A stretch of DNA of 39,657 nucleotides, taken from positions 1 to 39,657 of the forward strand of contig JAUIEF010000024.1 of assembly GCA_030428785.1 (NCBI GenBank), read 5' to 3'. The notes under the pieces are model-generated. The model saw nothing but the letters and a program-made list of their open reading frames with translations. It searched no databases and was not told where the DNA came from. This document shows positions 11,371 through 23,238 of the stretch, piece by piece (the stretch's first letter is position 1; the number at the start of each line of letters is the position of its first letter). The translations under genes and the position numbers were made by a program. The DNA is from a bacterium. GTDB lineage: Bacteria; Planctomycetota; B15-G4.

Positions 11371-11982
11371 GGGTTGCTGACTTCCCGTGGAGTGGACTGA
11401 GCGGAATACCCCCGACGCCGGTACCCACACTCCGGTCAAAGCCCCGTCCGGAAAGCCGCCCCCATGACTGCGGGGGGCGTGACACTCGGGGGCCCCCTCC
11501 CGGCCCGTGCGCACGGAGTGCCGTCCGTGTGCGGGAGGTGGGCCCCGTCGTGTGACTGCTTGCCCTGGTACAGATTGCCCTTGTGTTGTGCCCTGCGTCG
11601 CTCGAGGGGCCGCGGAGGCCGGTGAACGGCTCCTCCTCGATCCCTGGAGTACACAGACGGTTTATCACGGATCTGTAAAGTTGCAAGACCAGCGGGACTC
11701 TTTTGTCACCTTTTCCGCTTGAATCGCGCGGGCGACGTTCACTGCTGCGGATTTAAAGATGCTCGGATGACCCCGGCGGGGCCGTCGCCCGGCCCGCCCG
11801 CGAGCCTTCCCCGGCCGCTCCTCGGTCCCGCTCCCCCGCGCCCGTATACTCGGCTCCCGCATCGTCGGAGAGGGCGATCGGGACACGCGGGGGCCGCCCG
11901 CGCGACCGGGCCCCGTCCTCCCCGCCGGGCCGTCGCATCCCGCCGCCCCGTCCCTGCCGCCCCGCCGCCCGAGGACCCGCCC
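11371..11982. other. Intergenic region with divergent promoters and an AT-rich island
   Basis: This 612-base gap lies between the multicopper oxidase and the secreted protein gene at 11983. Bases of about 11640-11765 are markedly richer in A/T than anything nearby (for example TTTATCAC, TCTGTAAAGTTGC, TTTTGTCACCTTTTCC and GATTTAAAGATG), which fits promoter or regulator-binding DNA and leaves a 5' leader of roughly 270 bases for the oxidase mRNA. I see no convincing gene; open frames here have shadow-like composition. No known riboswitch fold was recognised. Confidence 0.5.
11845..11850 (+). promoter_or_regulatory. Candidate -10 element (TATACT) for the secreted protein/matrixin operon
   Basis: TATACT lies 132 bases before ATG 11983 in very GC-rich surroundings. 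The position 17 bases upstream (TCGGTC) is a poor -35. Confidence 0.35.
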
Positions 11983-12558
11983 ATGCCCCGCCGGCTGCCC
12001 CACGCCCTCCTCGCGCTGGCGCTGCTCGCCGCCACGCTGCACGCGACCGTCGTCGTCGCCCTGGACCTCCCGGAGCTCGTCGCCGGCGCCCGCCTCGTCG
12101 TCGAGGGCCGGGTCGTGTCCGCCGAGGCCTCCCGCGCGCCCTCGGGGCTCGTGACGACCCGCGTGGAGCTCGAGACCGTCGAGGTCTTCAAGGACGCGCG
12201 GACGGGCGCCCTGCCCGCCGACGAGGGCCGCGTGGCCTTCGAGCTGCCCGGCGGCGAGGCCGACGGCGTCGGGCTCGTCGTCCCCGGCATGCCCACCCTG
12301 GAGCCCGGCGAGCGCGTCGTGCTCCTGCTCTCCGCGCGGAGCGCGCGGGGCTTCCGCCTCCCCGTGGGCCTCGGCCAGGGCGTCCTGCACCTCGAGCCCG
12401 ACGCCGACGGCGTGCTGCGCGTCCGGCGCGAGCTCGACGGCGTCGCCCTCGTCGGCACGGACGGCCGCCCCGTGGAGGCCGTGCCCTCGGTCCCCGCCGA
12501 CCGGGACGCCCTCGCCGCGCGCCTGCGCGCCCTCGTCGCCGCGGAGACCGACCGATGA
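11983..12558 (+). CDS. Secreted beta-rich protein, matrixin-gene companion
   Basis: The start is ATG 11983, with GAGGA seven bases upstream; the open frame extends further but is low-complexity there. The first 27 residues are a Sec signal peptide (ALLALALLAATLHATVVVA). The remaining 165 residues follow a pattern I associate with small exported proteins encoded beside matrixin-like proteases: DLPELVAGARLVVEGRVVSA, a strand-rich core with VELETVEVFKD, FELPGGEADGVGLVVPG, then PGERVVLLLSARS and LGQGVLHLEPD. Its stop overlaps the protease start (ATGA), so the two are co-translated. A role as inhibitor, chaperone or carrier of the protease is inference; no catalytic motif is visible. Confidence 0.7.
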   Translation: MPRRLPHALLALALLAATLHATVVVALDLPELVAGARLVVEGRVVSAEASRAPSGLVTTRVELETVEVFKDARTGALPADEGRVAFELPGGEADGVGLVVPGMPTLEPGERVVLLLSARSARGFRLPVGLGQGVLHLEPDADGVLRVRRELDGVALVGTDGRPVEAVPSVPADRDALAARLRALVAAETDR

Positions 12559-14792
12559 CCCGCCGCCGCGCCGCCCTCGCCGCCGCCCTGGCGGGTCCCC
12601 TCCTGCTGGGCCCCCTCGCCGCGACGGCCCGCCCCCACAACCCGCTCCTCACGTCGACGGGCGTCCCGCTCCACTGGCCCGACGACGCCGCCGTGACCTT
12701 CGTGCTCCACGAGGACGGCGCGCCCGGCTTCACCGACGACGGCGACCTCCTCGCGCTCCGCCGCGGCGTCCACCGCTGGGAGGTCGAGGGCGCGGCGCTC
12801 GACCTGCGCGAGCTCCACGACCCGGACGAGCGCGCCCGCACGGACTGGGACTCCTTCGGCATCCACCTGCTGCTCTTCGGCGACGACTTCTTCCCGCCGG
12901 GCACGGGCATCATCGCGGTCACGCCGCTCGCCTACTACGTCGGCGGCGAGCTCACCGGGACGATCGCCGACGGGGACATCCTCTACAACACGGGCGACTT
13001 CACGTTCACGACGGACCTCACGCCCGGGACCATGGACCTCGAGGCCATCACGACCCACGAGGCCGGGCACTTCGTGGGCTTCGGGCACAGCGGGCTCCAG
13101 GACTCGACGATGGTGCCCACGGCGTCGTTCACGACGCACTACCCGCGCACGATCACCGCCGACGACGCGCGCGGCGTGCGCCAGACCTACGGCGGCGACA
13201 CGGGCGCGACGACGGTGCGCGGCGGCCTCCTCACGCAGGCGGACGGCACGGGCCTCGGAGGCGTCTCCGTCTGGGCGCGCGACCTCGCGACGGGCCGCGT
13301 GCTCGGCCAGACCTCGACGACGGTCGCCGGCCTCTACGAGCTGCACGACCTGCCGCCCGGCACCTACGAGCTCTCGGCCACCCCCTACGACGGCCCCATC
13401 AACGCACAGAGCATCTCGCACCCGCAGATCGACCTGGACGTCGGCACGCACGCCTTCGCGATCGTCGAGGTCCCCAAGAAGGGCTTCGCCATCGTGCCCT
13501 CCACCGTGCTCCCGGTGCTCGCGCCGGGCACGCCGCGCCTCGTGTGGCCCGCGGGCAGCATCAGCATGCGGCCCGGCCAGGGCGTGTCGTTCGGGCCGCT
13601 CATGAGCTTCACGGGCGGCGCGCCGGGCGACCCCGCCGCGAGCCTGACGTTCGAGGTGCCGCGCGCCGGCGACGCCTTCGACGTCTCCTGGGACGGCGGG
13701 ACGCTCCAGATCCTCACGACCCCGGACACGCCGCCCGGCGCCTACGACCTGCTCGCGACGAACGCCTTCGGCGCGGACGTCTACCCCAGCCTGCTCGAGA
13801 TCGTGCCGCACCCGCCCGAGCTCGCGAGCGTCGTGCCCGCGCGCGTCGGGCCGCTCGACCTGCCGGAGGTCGTCCTCACCGGCGACCGCTTCCACGAGCA
13901 CGTCGCGGTGCACCTGGGCGACCGGCCCGCGACCTGGGTCGAGCACCTCGACGCGGGCCGGCTGCGCGTCGGCGTGCCGGCGCTCGCCGCGGGTACCTGG
14001 GACGTCGTCGTCATCGACGAGGAGAGCGGCCGCGAGTCGCGCCTCGTCGACGCGCTCGTCGTCGACGCGCCCGTCGCGGCGCCGCTGCTCCGCGGACGCC
14101 GCGCGCTGCGCGGACGGCTCGACGGCATCGGCGAGGTCGACGTGGTCCACGTCGAGGGCCTCGCGGAGTCCGAGCTGAGCGTCACCGTCAAGGGCGACAA
14201 GAAGGACGGCCTCTTCGTGAGCCTCGCGCTGCGCGGCCCCGACGGCACGGTCCTGCTCTCGAACGACAGCACCCACCCCGCCTACGACCCGGCCTTCGGC
14301 TCGGTGAAGGGCGCGACCTCGCGCATCAAGCGCTTCCCGCTGCCGGAGCTCGGCGTCTACGCCCTCGAGATCCGGCCCGTGAACGGCACGGCGGGCCGCT
14401 GGACCGCGAAGCACAAGCTCAAGATCCCGCCCGGCCTGCGCCGCGTCACGCTGCCCAAGTCGGCGCCCGCGGCCGTCGCGCCCGGCGCGCCCGCGACGCT
14501 CGAGGTGCAGGGACCCGTGGAGTCGCGCGTGTCCGGCAAGCTCGTGAGCAAGGACGGCGCCGAGCCGGCGCTCGAGTCGCTGCGCGTGCTCGGCGTGGAC
14601 CTCACGGACGCGGTCGGCGACGGCGTGAAGGTCTCGAAGAACGGCAAGGCGCTCCTCTTCAAGGACCTCGTGCTGCCGGCCTTCGGGCTCACGGAGCTGG
14701 GCATCGCGACGGGCGGCGGCGCCGGGACGCTCACGGGCAAGCTCACGGTCAAGGCGCCCAAGCTCAAGGGCGTGCTCGACGTCGACGTCTGA
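12555..14792 (+). CDS. Secreted matrixin-like (M10-type metzincin) metalloprotease with C-terminal beta domains
   Basis: 745 residues; the start shares ATGA with the previous stop. A signal peptide covers about residues 1-26. The catalytic domain (about 35-210) contains HEAGHFVGFGHS with zinc ligands His168, His172 and His178 and general base Glu169. STMVP at 184-188 gives the metzincin Met-turn, and DARGVRQTYG closes the domain as in matrixins. Then come a carboxypeptidase-regulatory/SdrD-like beta sandwich (about 215-290: GTGLGGVSVWARD to GLYELHDLPPGTYELSA), an IPT/TIG-like domain (about 390-500: LASVVPARVGP, VVLTGDRF) and a C-terminal beta region to 745 with Lys-rich strands. It should act outside the cytoplasm on proteins. 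No pro-domain with a cysteine switch is visible, so latency may depend on the small partner encoded just upstream. Confidence 0.88.
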   Translation: MTRRRAALAAALAGPLLLGPLAATARPHNPLLTSTGVPLHWPDDAAVTFVLHEDGAPGFTDDGDLLALRRGVHRWEVEGAALDLRELHDPDERARTDWDSFGIHLLLFGDDFFPPGTGIIAVTPLAYYVGGELTGTIADGDILYNTGDFTFTTDLTPGTMDLEAITTHEAGHFVGFGHSGLQDSTMVPTASFTTHYPRTITADDARGVRQTYGGDTGATTVRGGLLTQADGTGLGGVSVWARDLATGRVLGQTSTTVAGLYELHDLPPGTYELSATPYDGPINAQSISHPQIDLDVGTHAFAIVEVPKKGFAIVPSTVLPVLAPGTPRLVWPAGSISMRPGQGVSFGPLMSFTGGAPGDPAASLTFEVPRAGDAFDVSWDGGTLQILTTPDTPPGAYDLLATNAFGADVYPSLLEIVPHPPELASVVPARVGPLDLPEVVLTGDRFHEHVAVHLGDRPATWVEHLDAGRLRVGVPALAAGTWDVVVIDEESGRESRLVDALVVDAPVAAPLLRGRRALRGRLDGIGEVDVVHVEGLAESELSVTVKGDKKDGLFVSLALRGPDGTVLLSNDSTHPAYDPAFGSVKGATSRIKRFPLPELGVYALEIRPVNGTAGRWTAKHKLKIPPGLRRVTLPKSAPAAVAPGAPATLEVQGPVESRVSGKLVSKDGAEPALESLRVLGVDLTDAVGDGVKVSKNGKALLFKDLVLPAFGLTELGIATGGGAGTLTGKLTVKAPKLKGVLDVDV

Positions 14793-14837
14793 CCGCGCGC
14801 GGAGCGCGACCCGTCGCCGGGACGCCGCGACGCGTCG

Positions 14838-16508
14838 TCAGGGCGCGGTCGTCGCCGTGAGGCCGTTCGTCGCCGACCACCCGCAGGGCGCCGCCGCGTC
14901 CTGGACCCACGCCTGGAAGGTCACGGGCGTGAGCGGCGGCAACGCGGGCCAGGGGGCGCCCGCGATGTAGGTGCCGTCCGAGTCCGTCGCGAACCAGTGG
15001 AGCACGTCGAGCGACGGGAGCAGCGTGCCGCAAAGGAGCGGCTGCGGCGCGACGGTCCACCCCGCGACGAGGACGCCCGTCGAGAGGCTCGCCGAGCGCT
15101 GCACACGGAGCGTCGTCGGCGTCCCGGGCACGAGGCTGCCGACGCCCGTGACGCGCGGCAGGCCCTTGACGCCCGGCACGCCGCCGCCGACGTCGGTCCA
15201 CGGGCTCGCGCCGTGCGCGACGAGCTCCGACTGGAGCGCGAGCCACGCCGCCTGCTCCGCCGGCGAGAGCGTCCCCGCGAGGAGGTCCGTCGTTTCGAGC
15301 GGGTCGACGTCGAGGTCGTAGAACTCGCGCCGCACGGGGAGCGCGCCGCCGTCCTCGTACTCGTGGATGAGCTTGTAGCGGTCGTCACGCACGCCCTGCC
15401 GGCGCCGGTCGAAGCCCGCGGGGAAGCCGGCCGCCGGGTCGAAGTTGGGCAGGAAGCTCTCGACGAAGACGTGGGTGCGCGGCGCGGGCGCGGCCGGGTC
15501 CGCGAGGAGCGGCGCGAAGCTCGACCCGTCGAGGGCCGTCGCGGACGACCCGCCCGCCAGCTCCGCGATCGTCGCGAAGAGGTCCGTCGACTGGACGAGC
15601 GCGTCGCACTCGGCGCCCCGCGCGACGCCCGGCCCGGCGACGAGCAGCGGCACGCGCACGCCCTGTTCGTAGACCGTGGACTTCGCGTGCGCGGCCGTCC
15701 ACGGCGGGAGCACCGCGCCGCCCTCCGGACCGTTGTCGCCGACGAAGAGCACCGTGGTCTGCGTCTCGTCGACCGCGGCGAGCAGGCGCCCGAGCTCCGT
15801 GTCCAGCGACTCGACGAGCGCGCGGCTGTACGCCGGCTCGTTGCCGGGGATCGTCGGCGGCAGCGTCTGCGTGTGGAGCGACGCCGGCGGGACGTGGTAC
15901 GGCTTGTGCGCCGCGTGGAAGCCCACCCACAGGAACCACGGCTCGGGCAGCGCGTCCATGAGCGCGAGCGCCTCGTCGACGGTGAACGTCGTCGCGTAGC
16001 CGGTCACGGGGCTCACGACGCCGTCCACGTTCCACGGGAAGGCGAAGTAGCTGGCGACGTTGTTCACCGTGCCGCGCACCGCGTCGAAGCCGGCGTCGAG
16101 CGGGTGGTGCGGGTCCTGGCCGAGGTGCCACTTGCCGACCTGCGCGGTCGCATAGCCCCGCGCCGCGAGCACGCTCGGCAGCGTCGTGAGCCCGGCGAGC
16201 GGCAGCTCGACGGAGCCCGACGGCCCGATGACCGTGCCGACGCCCGTGCGCCAGCTCTCGAGGCCCGTGAGGATCGTCGCGCGGGTCGGCGAGCAGGCGG
16301 GGTTGGCGTAGGCACGCCGGAAGAGCACGCCGCGCGCCGCGAGGTCGTCGAGGTGCGGCGTGACGGCCGGCACCGGGTGCTCGCCGTAGACGGCCACCGT
16401 GTCGACGCCGACGTCGTCGGCGACGAGCAGGAGCACGTTGGACTGGGCGGTCGCGCGGCCCGCGAGGAGCAGGCCGAGCGCGACGCCGAGGACGAGGGTC
16501 GGGCGCAC
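14838..16508 (-). CDS. Exported formylglycine-dependent sulfatase with C-terminal beta domain
   Basis: 556 residues from GTG 16506-16508 with a signal peptide (cleavage near residue 21, ATAQS). The sulfatase signature is NPACSPTRATILTG with Cys72, the residue expected to become formylglycine. The metal and substrate blocks are LVADDVG (Asp31, Asp32), VGKWHLG (Lys126, His128), FHAAHKPYH and FVGDNG (Asp258, Asn259). The C-terminal portion from about 430 is an extra beta module (GSLVPGTPTTLRVQRS, LLCGTLLPS, TDSDGTYIAG, QAWVQDAAAPCGWSATNGL) like C-terminal domains I know from secreted planctomycete proteins. It hydrolyses sulfate esters in the periplasm or outside. It is paralogous to the sulfatase at 23235-24635. 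It converges with the matrixin gene, with 45 bases between. Confidence 0.93.
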   Translation of the reverse strand: MRPTLVLGVALGLLLAGRATAQSNVLLLVADDVGVDTVAVYGEHPVPAVTPHLDDLAARGVLFRRAYANPACSPTRATILTGLESWRTGVGTVIGPSGSVELPLAGLTTLPSVLAARGYATAQVGKWHLGQDPHHPLDAGFDAVRGTVNNVASYFAFPWNVDGVVSPVTGYATTFTVDEALALMDALPEPWFLWVGFHAAHKPYHVPPASLHTQTLPPTIPGNEPAYSRALVESLDTELGRLLAAVDETQTTVLFVGDNGPEGGAVLPPWTAAHAKSTVYEQGVRVPLLVAGPGVARGAECDALVQSTDLFATIAELAGGSSATALDGSSFAPLLADPAAPAPRTHVFVESFLPNFDPAAGFPAGFDRRRQGVRDDRYKLIHEYEDGGALPVRREFYDLDVDPLETTDLLAGTLSPAEQAAWLALQSELVAHGASPWTDVGGGVPGVKGLPRVTGVGSLVPGTPTTLRVQRSASLSTGVLVAGWTVAPQPLLCGTLLPSLDVLHWFATDSDGTYIAGAPWPALPPLTPVTFQAWVQDAAAPCGWSATNGLTATTAP

Positions 16509-16545
16509 GGGGCGGGAGGGTCGGCGGGAGGGAGGGGTCCACTCC

Positions 16546-16551
16546 AGCCTA
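16546..16551 (-). promoter_or_regulatory. Candidate -10 element (TAGGCT) of the first sulfatase gene
   Basis: On the minus strand GGATAGGCTGG lies 37 bases upstream of GTG 16508. The hexamer is identical to that at 2317-2322. Confidence 0.35.
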
Positions 16552-16687
16552 TCCCGGGAGTCCGGTCGCCGGGGGCGCGCCGTTCCTCCCGGTGACCCGC
16601 GGCGCCGCCCGGCGGAGCGCCGACCGCGCCGCGACGCCGCGTCGGACGCGCGGCCTCCCCCGCTCCCGCCCGCGCGCCGCGTCCTGA

Positions 16688-16693
16688 TACCCT
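16688..16693 (+). promoter_or_regulatory. Candidate -10 element (TGATACCCT) of the thioredoxin-like/repeat protein gene
   Basis: TACCCT preceded by TGA lies 24 bases before GTG 16718. There is no obvious -35. It shares a 209-base divergent region with the sulfatase promoter. Confidence 0.35.
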
Positions 16694-16717
16694 GCCCTGC
16701 TCTCCCGAGGCCGACCC

Positions 16718-18985
16718 GTGAGCTCTCCCGCCCGACTCCCGACCATCGCGCTCCTGCTGCTCGGCGCCCTGACCGCGCCCCTCGCGGCGCAGTCCGGCGG
16801 CGGCGCCCCGCCCCCGCCCACGGGCCCCGTCCCGGGCGGCGCCGGCGGCGGCCGCATGACCCAGACCGCGCGCGAGGCCATGTGGCCCGCCCCCACCGCC
16901 GAGGACTGGGCGCGCCCCTGCCTCATCACCTGGCAGCGCACCTGGGAGGACGCGCAGGCGGTGAGCGACGCGACGGGCAAGCCGATCCTCGTGTGCGTGA
17001 ACATGGACGGCGAGATCGCGAGCGAGCACTACGCGGGCATCCGCTACCGGGACCCCGGGATCGCGGCGCTCTACGAGCCGTACGTGACCGTCATCGCGTC
17101 GGTGTACCGGCACACGGACCGCGACCACGACGAGCAGGGCCGGCGCGTCCTGTGCCCGCGCTTCGGGAGCGTGACCTGCGGCGAGCACATCTCCCTCGAG
17201 CCCGTCGTCTACGAGCGCTTCCTCGACGAGACGCGCGTCGCGCCGCGGCACATCGGCGTCGAGCTCGACGGGCAGGAGCTCTACGACGTCTTCTACGCCT
17301 TCGACACGGACTCGGTCTTCGCGGCCATCCGGGACGGGATCGCGAACCGACCCGACACGACCAAGGACCCCGAGTCGCGCGACAAGCCGCTCGCCGAGCT
17401 CGTCGCGAGCCCGGACGTCGACGAGCGCGAGGCCGTCGAGGCGGCGTTCCTCGCGGGCGACCGCCCGCAGCGCGTCGCGCTCCTGCGCGCCGCCGTCGAC
17501 GCCGGCGAGGAGACGCCCGTCGAGCTCCTGCGCCTGGCCCTCGCCGGGCACGATCCCGAGCTCATGCGCATGGCGCGCGAGGCGCTCGCGCGGTCGACGT
17601 CGCCGCAGGCCGTGGACCTGCTCGTCGAGGTGCTCGCCGAGCCGCTGCCGGACGTCGAGCGCGAGGCGCTGCTCGCGGCGCTCGACCGGCTGGGCGCCGG
17701 CTCCGTGCGCGCGCGCCGCCTCGCCGTCGTGCACCGCGGGCTCGCCGGGAGCTCCGGCACGGTCGACGTGACGCGCTGGCTCTCCGCCGTGGAGTCCGAC
17801 GAGCCCGCGCCGCCCTCCTTCGACCGGGCGCGCTTCAGCACACCGCTCGAACGGCAGGACGAGATCCTCGCCGGCGAGGACCCGGCCGCGCACCTCGACC
17901 TCGCGGAGGCCATGCTCGAGTTCGCGTACGAGCAGCACACCGGCGACCCGGAGTTCGCCAACCTCCTCTTCATGGACGCGCAGCGGACGGCGCGCCGCGC
18001 GCGGGACCTCGGCGCGTACGGCTGGCGCCTCGACGCCGTGCTGTGCATCGCCGCCTTCTACCTGGGCGACACGGAGGAGGCGCACGCGCGTGCGATCGAC
18101 GCCGTCGAGGCGGGGCTGCCGCGGGACGCGCGCGACTGGAACACGATGGCCGTCGTCGCGAGCTTCGCGGGCGCCCGGCAGGAGGCGATCCGCGAGGCGC
18201 TGCGCGACGACGCGCCCTGGCCGCCGGAGTGGGTCACGGACGTGCACGCCGCGTGCCTCGTGCTGCTGCGCCACCCGCACGGCACCGAGGAGCAGGCGGT
18301 CGCGTACCACGACTTCCTCGCGAGCCTCGGCGCGCGCGGCGAGGCGTCGCAGATCCTCGACGAGGCGCTGATCCGCTTCCCCGACTCCTGGGACCTCCAC
18401 GACCGCTTCCGGCGGCGCGTCTTCGCGACCCGCGGGTTCGAGGAGCTCGAGCGGGTGTACGACGAGCTCCTCGCCGAGCCGGACGCCGCGCCGGGCCTCC
18501 ACTACTTCGCGGGCTACGCCTCGCTCGTGACGGCGGAGTTCTCGCGGCGCGTCGGGCGGCCGGCCGAGGACGCGCTCGCCGCCTACGACCGGGCCGTCGC
18601 GCGCTTCGAGGAGGACATCGCGCTCCTGCCCGAGGCGCGCGACGACAGCGACCACTTCGTCGCGGTGGCGCTCGCCGGCAAGGCGCGCGTGCTCTTCGAG
18701 TCGGGCGACGCGGCGGGGGCGGTGGACGCGCTCCTCGCGTCCTTCGCGCGGCGGCAGGCGTCCGCGAACGCGCTCGACGGGCTCAACATCTCCGGCGTCG
18801 ACACATCGCGCATGGTGCTCGCGAAGCTCCGCGAGGTCGGCGAGGAGCCGCTCGCGGGCCGGCTCGAGGAGGCGCTCGCGGAGATGCCCGACGAGCTCCT
18901 CGAGCTGCCGGCCTTCGAACGCGGCCCCCCCGAGGACGACCCGACGCGTCCGCCCTGGCGGCGGCGACTCGGCCGGGGTCGGTGA
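16718..18985 (+). CDS. Exported protein with thioredoxin-like N-terminal region and helical repeats
   Basis: 755 residues. GTG 16718 has GAGG seven bases upstream. The signal peptide (ALLLLGALTAPLAAQ) ends near residue 25 and is followed by a Gly/Pro linker. Residues about 65-210 resemble a thioredoxin-fold domain (WEDAQAVSDATGKPILVCVN, then YVTVIASVYRH and IGVELDGQELYDVFYAF) but have no CxxC pair, so redox activity is unlikely. Residues about 240-340 are short alpha repeats of HEAT/PBS type (LLRLALAGHDPELMRMAREAL). From about 375 to 720 the pattern is TPR-like (AHLDLAEAMLEFAYEQH, ALAGKARVLFESGDAAGAV). It is probably a periplasmic scaffold or sensor. The downstream NRPS gene is separated by 75 bases with its own candidate promoter, so they need not be an operon. 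No enzymatic function is claimed. Confidence 0.7.
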   Translation: MSSPARLPTIALLLLGALTAPLAAQSGGGAPPPPTGPVPGGAGGGRMTQTAREAMWPAPTAEDWARPCLITWQRTWEDAQAVSDATGKPILVCVNMDGEIASEHYAGIRYRDPGIAALYEPYVTVIASVYRHTDRDHDEQGRRVLCPRFGSVTCGEHISLEPVVYERFLDETRVAPRHIGVELDGQELYDVFYAFDTDSVFAAIRDGIANRPDTTKDPESRDKPLAELVASPDVDEREAVEAAFLAGDRPQRVALLRAAVDAGEETPVELLRLALAGHDPELMRMAREALARSTSPQAVDLLVEVLAEPLPDVEREALLAALDRLGAGSVRARRLAVVHRGLAGSSGTVDVTRWLSAVESDEPAPPSFDRARFSTPLERQDEILAGEDPAAHLDLAEAMLEFAYEQHTGDPEFANLLFMDAQRTARRARDLGAYGWRLDAVLCIAAFYLGDTEEAHARAIDAVEAGLPRDARDWNTMAVVASFAGARQEAIREALRDDAPWPPEWVTDVHAACLVLLRHPHGTEEQAVAYHDFLASLGARGEASQILDEALIRFPDSWDLHDRFRRRVFATRGFEELERVYDELLAEPDAAPGLHYFAGYASLVTAEFSRRVGRPAEDALAAYDRAVARFEEDIALLPEARDDSDHFVAVALAGKARVLFESGDAAGAVDALLASFARRQASANALDGLNISGVDTSRMVLAKLREVGEEPLAGRLEEALAEMPDELLELPAFERGPPEDDPTRPPWRRRLGRGR

Positions 18986-19023
18986 CGGCCGGCCCCTCGC
19001 GCGGCACCGGGACCGCCATCGGA

Positions 19024-19029
19024 TAGGAT
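19024..19029 (+). promoter_or_regulatory. Candidate -10 element (TAGGAT) of the free-standing NRPS gene
   Basis: ATAGGATT lies 31 bases before ATG 19061. A small inverted repeat (CCGGGA, three bases, TCCCGG) lies just downstream in the leader, between it and the start codon. Confidence 0.35.
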
Positions 19030-19060
19030 TCTCCGGGACCGTCCCGGGAGCCGTTGCCGC

Positions 19061-22468
<3,408 letters not shown>

Positions 22469-22480
22469 GCGGGACATCCG

Positions 22481-22506
22481 GGCTCCGGTCGACGCCGGTC
22501 GGAGCC
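22481..22506 (+). terminator. Hairpin downstream of the free-standing NRPS gene
   Basis: GGCTCCG (22481-22487) pairs perfectly with CGGAGCC (22500-22506) across a 12-base loop, 13 bases after the stop at 22468. There is no T-run. Candidate terminator. Confidence 0.4.
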
Positions 22507-22598
22507 GATGAGGACCGGACGCGCCCGGGGCCTGTGGGAAGATGGGCGCGCCGGGGCCGTCGAAGGCCCCGACAGGATCCGTCCCGCCGGAGAACGCC

Positions 22599-23225
22599 AT
22601 GTCCGCCGCCACGTCCGCCCGTGCCCTGGGCCTCGTCCTCGCCGTCGCGCTCGGCGCTCCGCTCCTCGTGCCCGCGCCCGCGGACGGCCAGGAGATCCCG
22701 CTCGACGACGTCGTCCTCACGCTCTACGCGGCGGACGCGGAGCGGGCGGCCGTCGACCTGGAGACCCTCCGCTACTCGGGCGCCGTGGAGGAGGGCGACT
22801 GGGTGCTCGACGACGCGGGGCTCGTGTTCGACGCGTACCGGTCCGGCTCGCTCACGTACGGCTTCCGCCGCAACGAGGCGGCGCGGCTCGTCGACCTCGG
22901 GCCGCGCAAGGTGACCGGCGTGACGACGTCGGGCGACATCGCGCCGCGTCCCGACGTCACCGTCTTCGAGACGCTGCGCGTGGAGCGCGGGCGCATCGTG
23001 CACGACGCGCCGGTGAACAGGACGGTGCAGATCAACGGCGGGCAGGCCGTCTTCGGCAACTTCCCGCCCGAGGGCGCGCAGCACGTCGTGCCGGTGCCCG
23101 GGCACACCTATCTGCTCCGCGTGCGCGCCCCGAAGGCGAAGGGCGGGCGCCAGCTCCTCGTGAAGATCCTCGTGCTCGACGCGGAGCCGGAGCAGGTCAC
23201 GCTGCGCATCGTGCGCCTGGCCTGA
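22599..23225 (+). CDS. Secreted protein of unknown function
   Basis: 208 residues from ATG 22599, which has GGAG six bases upstream; an in-frame ATG at 22542 has no ribosome site and would bury the signal peptide. Residues 1-30 are a Sec signal peptide (LGLVLAVALGAPLLVPAPADG). The rest is a beta-rich domain without recognised motifs: LDDVVLTLYAADAERAAVDL, SLTYGFRRNEAARLVDLGP, INGGQAVFGNFPPEGAQHVV, then LLRVRAPKAKGGRQLLVKIL. There are no cysteines in the mature part. It converges with the second sulfatase gene nine bases beyond its stop. I do not recognise the family. Confidence 0.7.
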   Translation: MSAATSARALGLVLAVALGAPLLVPAPADGQEIPLDDVVLTLYAADAERAAVDLETLRYSGAVEEGDWVLDDAGLVFDAYRSGSLTYGFRRNEAARLVDLGPRKVTGVTTSGDIAPRPDVTVFETLRVERGRIVHDAPVNRTVQINGGQAVFGNFPPEGAQHVVPVPGHTYLLRVRAPKAKGGRQLLVKILVLDAEPEQVTLRIVRLA

Positions 23226-23238
23226 CGGGCGGCGTCAG
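23222..23238. repeat. Palindrome spanning the two convergent stop codons
   Basis: CTGACG, five bases, CGTCAG forms a 6-bp inverted repeat that contains the TGA of the gene at 22599-23225 on one strand and the TGA of the sulfatase at 23235-24635 on the other. It could act as a small bidirectional 3' hairpin. Confidence 0.45.

Noticed and set aside
11371..11514. N-terminal extension of the multicopper oxidase to 11514
   Set aside because: The extra residues are compositionally odd. The signal peptide begins right after ATG 11370.
11507..11722. Small open frames in the AT-rich intergenic island
   Set aside because: No ribosome site, no signal peptide and a composition that follows the flanking DNA. 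The region reads better as a promoter and leader.
11719..11982. N-terminal extension of the secreted matrixin-companion protein to 11719
   Set aside because: The added residues are Pro/Arg-rich low complexity and would hide a clear signal peptide. ATG 11983 has a properly spaced GAGGA.
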